Shown: one piece after another, positions 4,523-7,153 of the stretch | Layout of the letters: each line of letters starts with the position of its first letter | Position numbering within the stretch: position 1 is the first letter of the stretch | Source of the DNA: an uncultured Clostridium sp. | GTDB taxonomy: Bacteria; Bacillota; Clostridia; Lachnospirales; Anaerotignaceae | Reading direction: 5' to 3' | NCBI GenBank assembly: GCA_947246775.1 | Contig: CAMXTM010000101.1 | Location: forward strand, 1 to 7,153 | Length of the DNA: 7,153 bases | Program-made: the position numbers and the translations under genes | Notes under the pieces: model-generated | The model's database searches: none | The model's input: the letters and a program-made list of their open reading frames with translations, nothing else | What the model was told of the DNA's origin: nothing

Positions 4523-7138
4523 ATGTGGACAGAGCAACAACAAAAAGCAATCAATACGAGAAATTGTAATCTTTTAATATCAGCAGCGGCAGGCTCAGGA
4601 AAAACAGCAGTATTGGTAGAACGTATTATTTCTATGATAATTGATACAGAAAATCCGATTGATGTAGATAAACTGCTTGTTGTAACATTTACCAATGCAG
4701 CAGCATCAGAAATGAAGCAAAGGATTGGTGATGCGATTGCAAAGCAATTAGAAACTGATTCATCAAATGAACATTTGCAAAACCAGTTGACAAATTTGAA
4801 TAGAGCAGACATCAAAACCATACATTCTTTTTGTCTTCAAGTAGTAAAAGAGAATTATTATGCTCTAGGCATTGACCCTATTATGAGAACAGCAGATGAA
4901 ACGGAAGTCAAACTTTTAAAGCAGGAAGTAATAAGTGATTTATTTGAAGAACTATATAGTATAGAAGACAATATAGAATTTTATACCTTAGTAGAAATAT
5001 TTGGAAATGATACCAAAGATGACAAATTAAAAGAGTTAATATTGAATATCTATGATTTTTTGTTAGGCTGTCCTGAGCCTTTGAAGTGGCTTTATGATAA
5101 AATAGAGATGTTTCATTTGTCAGAAAATAATACACTAGAGGATACTATTTGGGCAAAAATATTGCGTGAAAAAATGATACAAGATATTTATATGATGTAT
5201 GACTGTTTAGAGCAAGCATATAATTTAGCACTAGATAATGCTGGTTTTGACAAATATGAACAACAGTTGCAAATAGAATTAGATATGGCGGAGAACTGTA
5301 AAAATGGGTGTTCTCTGCCTTTTCGCCATGTGCAAGAATTACTCAATATAATGCATTTTGATAGAATGCCTCCTTATAGGGGAGAATATAAAGATATAGC
5401 AAAAAAAATAGGAGATTTGAGAAAAAAAGCAAAAACAATTTTAGAAGATTTGCAGGAAAGTATTTTCCCATATTCTATTGATAGTATGGAAGAATATATA
5501 AAACAATTATATAATATTATAAAATACTTGGGAAATGTAATTGAACTGTTTATGGAAAAATATCAGCAGGTAAAAAAAGAAAAAAGGATATTAGACTTTG
5601 GAGATTATGAGCATTTTTGTTTAAAAGTGCTTTTAAAAGAGGGTAGCACAATAGATAATATCATACCAACAGAAGCTGCAATAGAACTACAGCAAAAGTA
5701 TACAGAAGTATTTACGGACGAATACCAAGATAGTAATTTAATACAAGAGATGATATTGTCTGCTGTTTCTAAAAAAAGTATGGGAGAATATAATCGTTTT
5801 ATGGTAGGAGATGTCAAACAAAGTATTTATGGTTTTCGGCTTGCTATGCCTGAGATTTTTATGCAAAAATATGATGATTATAAATTAGAGGAGGGAAAAG
5901 AGCAAAAAATATTGCTTTCTCAAAATTTTAGAAGCCGTAAAAATATATTAGATGGCATCAATTTTATCTTTCGCCAAGTAATGTCAAAACAAGTAGGCGA
6001 CTTGGTATATGATGATGATGCGGCACTTTATGCTGGCGCAACCTTTCCAGAATTTGATGGAAATTGTGGAGGAGAAAATGAGATTATATTGTTAGGTCTG
6101 CAAGAAGAAAAAGAGGATTTAGAAGAACAAAATGCCGAAGATGATATTTTAGCGGAATGGAATCAGGCAGAACAAGAAGCATATGTCATTGCACAAAGGA
6201 TTAAAAAAATGATGGCAGAGGAAAATTATCATGTTTTGGATAAAAAAACAGGAGAATATAGACCAGTTGCGTTTAGTGACATTGCAATATTATTGAGAAG
6301 TAGTAAAAGGTGGAACGGTATTTTTGACCATATTTTTATAAAAGAAGATATTCCTTTTTATGCAGAAAGTTCACTGGGATATTTTGAAACATTAGAAGTA
6401 ATGACTATTTTAAATCTTTTGCAAGTGCTAGATAATCCAATACAAGATATACCATTACTTTCAGTGTTACACTCGCCGATATACCATTTTACAGCAGAAG
6501 AACTCATGGAAATTAGAATGATAGGAGAAGAAACGAATAACTATTATAGCTGCATTAAAAAATGTATAGAGCAGTACGACAAAATAGAAAAAGATATAAA
6601 ACCAATAGTGGAGAGATTGCAAAAGGTACTTGATGATATTTCCTATTGGAGAAAAAAAGCAGTAGATTGTTCTATTAGCCAATTACTTTGGTATCTTTAC
6701 GGAGAAACAGGATATTTTGACTATGTAGGCGTTACAGCAGGTGGAAAATTAAGACAGGCGAATTTACGATTTTTAATAAAAAAAGCGGAAGAATACGAAA
6801 AAACAAGTTTAAAAGGGTTGTTTCATTTTGTAAAGTATATTGAAAATATTAAAAAAGCAGAAGATACTTCAGGTTCTGCAAAATTGCTTAATGAGGGAGA
6901 AAATATGGTGCGTATTATGACCATACATAAAAGCAAGGGCTTGGAGTTTCCGATTGTTTTTGTTTCGGATATGGCAAAAAACTTTAATATGAAAGACTTG
7001 GCTAAAGATGTACTTTTAGACAATGAAATAGGAATTGGTGTCAATTATATGGATTTGGATAAAAGAGCAAAATATACTACATGGGCAAAAGAAGCAGTCA
7101 AAGAAAAAATAAAACAAAATAACCACAAAAAGAGGTAG
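4523..7138 (+). CDS. addA: ATP-dependent helicase/nuclease subunit AddA, C-terminally broken by a frameshift
   Basis: Large subunit of AddAB, the Firmicutes counterpart of RecBCD: a 3'-5' UvrD-type (SF1A) helicase with a C-terminal nuclease that processes double-strand DNA ends for RecA. In the 871-residue frame: Walker A AAAGSGKT (21-28, Lys27), motif Ia TFTNAAASEM (55-64), TIHSFC (99-104), LDFGDYEHF (357-365), Walker B DEYQD (399-403), motif III GDVKQSIYGFR (429-439), motif IV NFRSR (468-472) and motif V MTIHKSKGLEF (799-809). An acidic stretch lies near 527-545. Full AddA is about 1200 residues; motif VI (YVALTRAK) and the RecB-like nuclease domain are missing. The frame runs into KQNNHKKR and TAG, while the -1 frame from 7132 gives the expected continuation, so a frameshift near 7106-7131 is likely, with the rest beyond the window. 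It is probably cotranscribed with the preceding gene. No addB is in the window. Confidence 0.95.
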   Translation: MWTEQQQKAINTRNCNLLISAAAGSGKTAVLVERIISMIIDTENPIDVDKLLVVTFTNAAASEMKQRIGDAIAKQLETDSSNEHLQNQLTNLNRADIKTIHSFCLQVVKENYYALGIDPIMRTADETEVKLLKQEVISDLFEELYSIEDNIEFYTLVEIFGNDTKDDKLKELILNIYDFLLGCPEPLKWLYDKIEMFHLSENNTLEDTIWAKILREKMIQDIYMMYDCLEQAYNLALDNAGFDKYEQQLQIELDMAENCKNGCSLPFRHVQELLNIMHFDRMPPYRGEYKDIAKKIGDLRKKAKTILEDLQESIFPYSIDSMEEYIKQLYNIIKYLGNVIELFMEKYQQVKKEKRILDFGDYEHFCLKVLLKEGSTIDNIIPTEAAIELQQKYTEVFTDEYQDSNLIQEMILSAVSKKSMGEYNRFMVGDVKQSIYGFRLAMPEIFMQKYDDYKLEEGKEQKILLSQNFRSRKNILDGINFIFRQVMSKQVGDLVYDDDAALYAGATFPEFDGNCGGENEIILLGLQEEKEDLEEQNAEDDILAEWNQAEQEAYVIAQRIKKMMAEENYHVLDKKTGEYRPVAFSDIAILLRSSKRWNGIFDHIFIKEDIPFYAESSLGYFETLEVMTILNLLQVLDNPIQDIPLLSVLHSPIYHFTAEELMEIRMIGEETNNYYSCIKKCIEQYDKIEKDIKPIVERLQKVLDDISYWRKKAVDCSISQLLWYLYGETGYFDYVGVTAGGKLRQANLRFLIKKAEEYEKTSLKGLFHFVKYIENIKKAEDTSGSAKLLNEGENMVRIMTIHKSKGLEFPIVFVSDMAKNFNMKDLAKDVLLDNEIGIGVNYMDLDKRAKYTTWAKEAVKEKIKQNNHKKR

Positions 7139-7153
7139 AGAAAATGACAGTGC
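7106..7153 (+). other. addA: Frameshift site and -1 frame continuation of addA
   Basis: The frame used up to this point reads KIKQNNHKKR and then TAG (7136-7138). From 7132 the -1 frame reads EVEKMTV plus a final C, aligning with the AddA consensus E-E-[ML]-R-V-L-Y just before motif VI; a final C fits the start of a Leu codon. AAAATAA occurs twice (7106-7112 and 7116-7122). Removing the eight bases 7116-7123 would join the two frames, and so would adding one A to the A5 run at 7127-7131. Whether this is a mutation, a sequence error near a contig end or recoding cannot be told here. Confidence 0.7.

Noticed and set aside
4417..4821. 134-codon minus-strand open frame across the unknown gene and addA start
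   Set aside because: It overlaps the strongly supported addA N-terminus with its Walker A motif and the end of the preceding gene. It is low-complexity and has no family resemblance.

Overview
The window is AT-rich DNA (by eye roughly one third G+C) from a low-GC Gram-positive, most likely a gut-type member of Clostridia and plausibly Lachnospiraceae. The support is a T-box leader, strong AGGAGG-type ribosome binding sites, a GTG start behind a perfect Shine-Dalgarno sequence, an AddA-type (not RecB-type) recombination helicase, and family-level resemblance of all recognisable proteins to Firmicutes. The genus cannot be fixed from the sequence alone. All genes are on the plus strand.

Layout: positions 1-269 are a methionine-type T-box riboswitch, cut at its 5' end by the window edge, with a clear antiterminator/terminator switch. 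It controls metA (299-1237), a homoserine O-acyltransferase that carries the residue associated with acetyl-CoA use. A strong terminator follows at about 1319-1356. An extended -10 promoter (about 1419-1427) then starts an unusually long, folded leader in front of a NapA/GerN-type Na+/H+ antiporter (1575-2744), which ends in its own terminator (2753-2789). Next comes a CorA-family Mg2+/divalent cation channel (2843-3757). After a 141-base gap, an unrecognised 199-residue protein (3899-4498) lies 24 bases ahead of addA (4523-7138), and these two probably form one transcription unit.

The addA reading frame stops 15 bases before the window end, after helicase motif V but before motif VI and the nuclease domain. 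The last 22 bases, read in the -1 frame, encode a segment (EVEKMTV, then the first base of the next codon) that fits the family's E-E-[ML]-R-V-L-Y continuation. The gene therefore looks frameshifted, not naturally ended, either genuinely or through an assembly error close to a contig end. An imperfect AAAATAA repeat sits at the break.

Most of the window is housekeeping: methionine supply under tRNA-Met control, cation homeostasis (antiporter and CorA), and double-strand break repair. I see no CRISPR array, transposon, tRNA/rRNA gene or phage gene, and no convincing undescribed system. The points most worth a second look are the folded antiporter leader, the unknown gene occupying the place upstream of addA where addB usually sits, and the addA frameshift.
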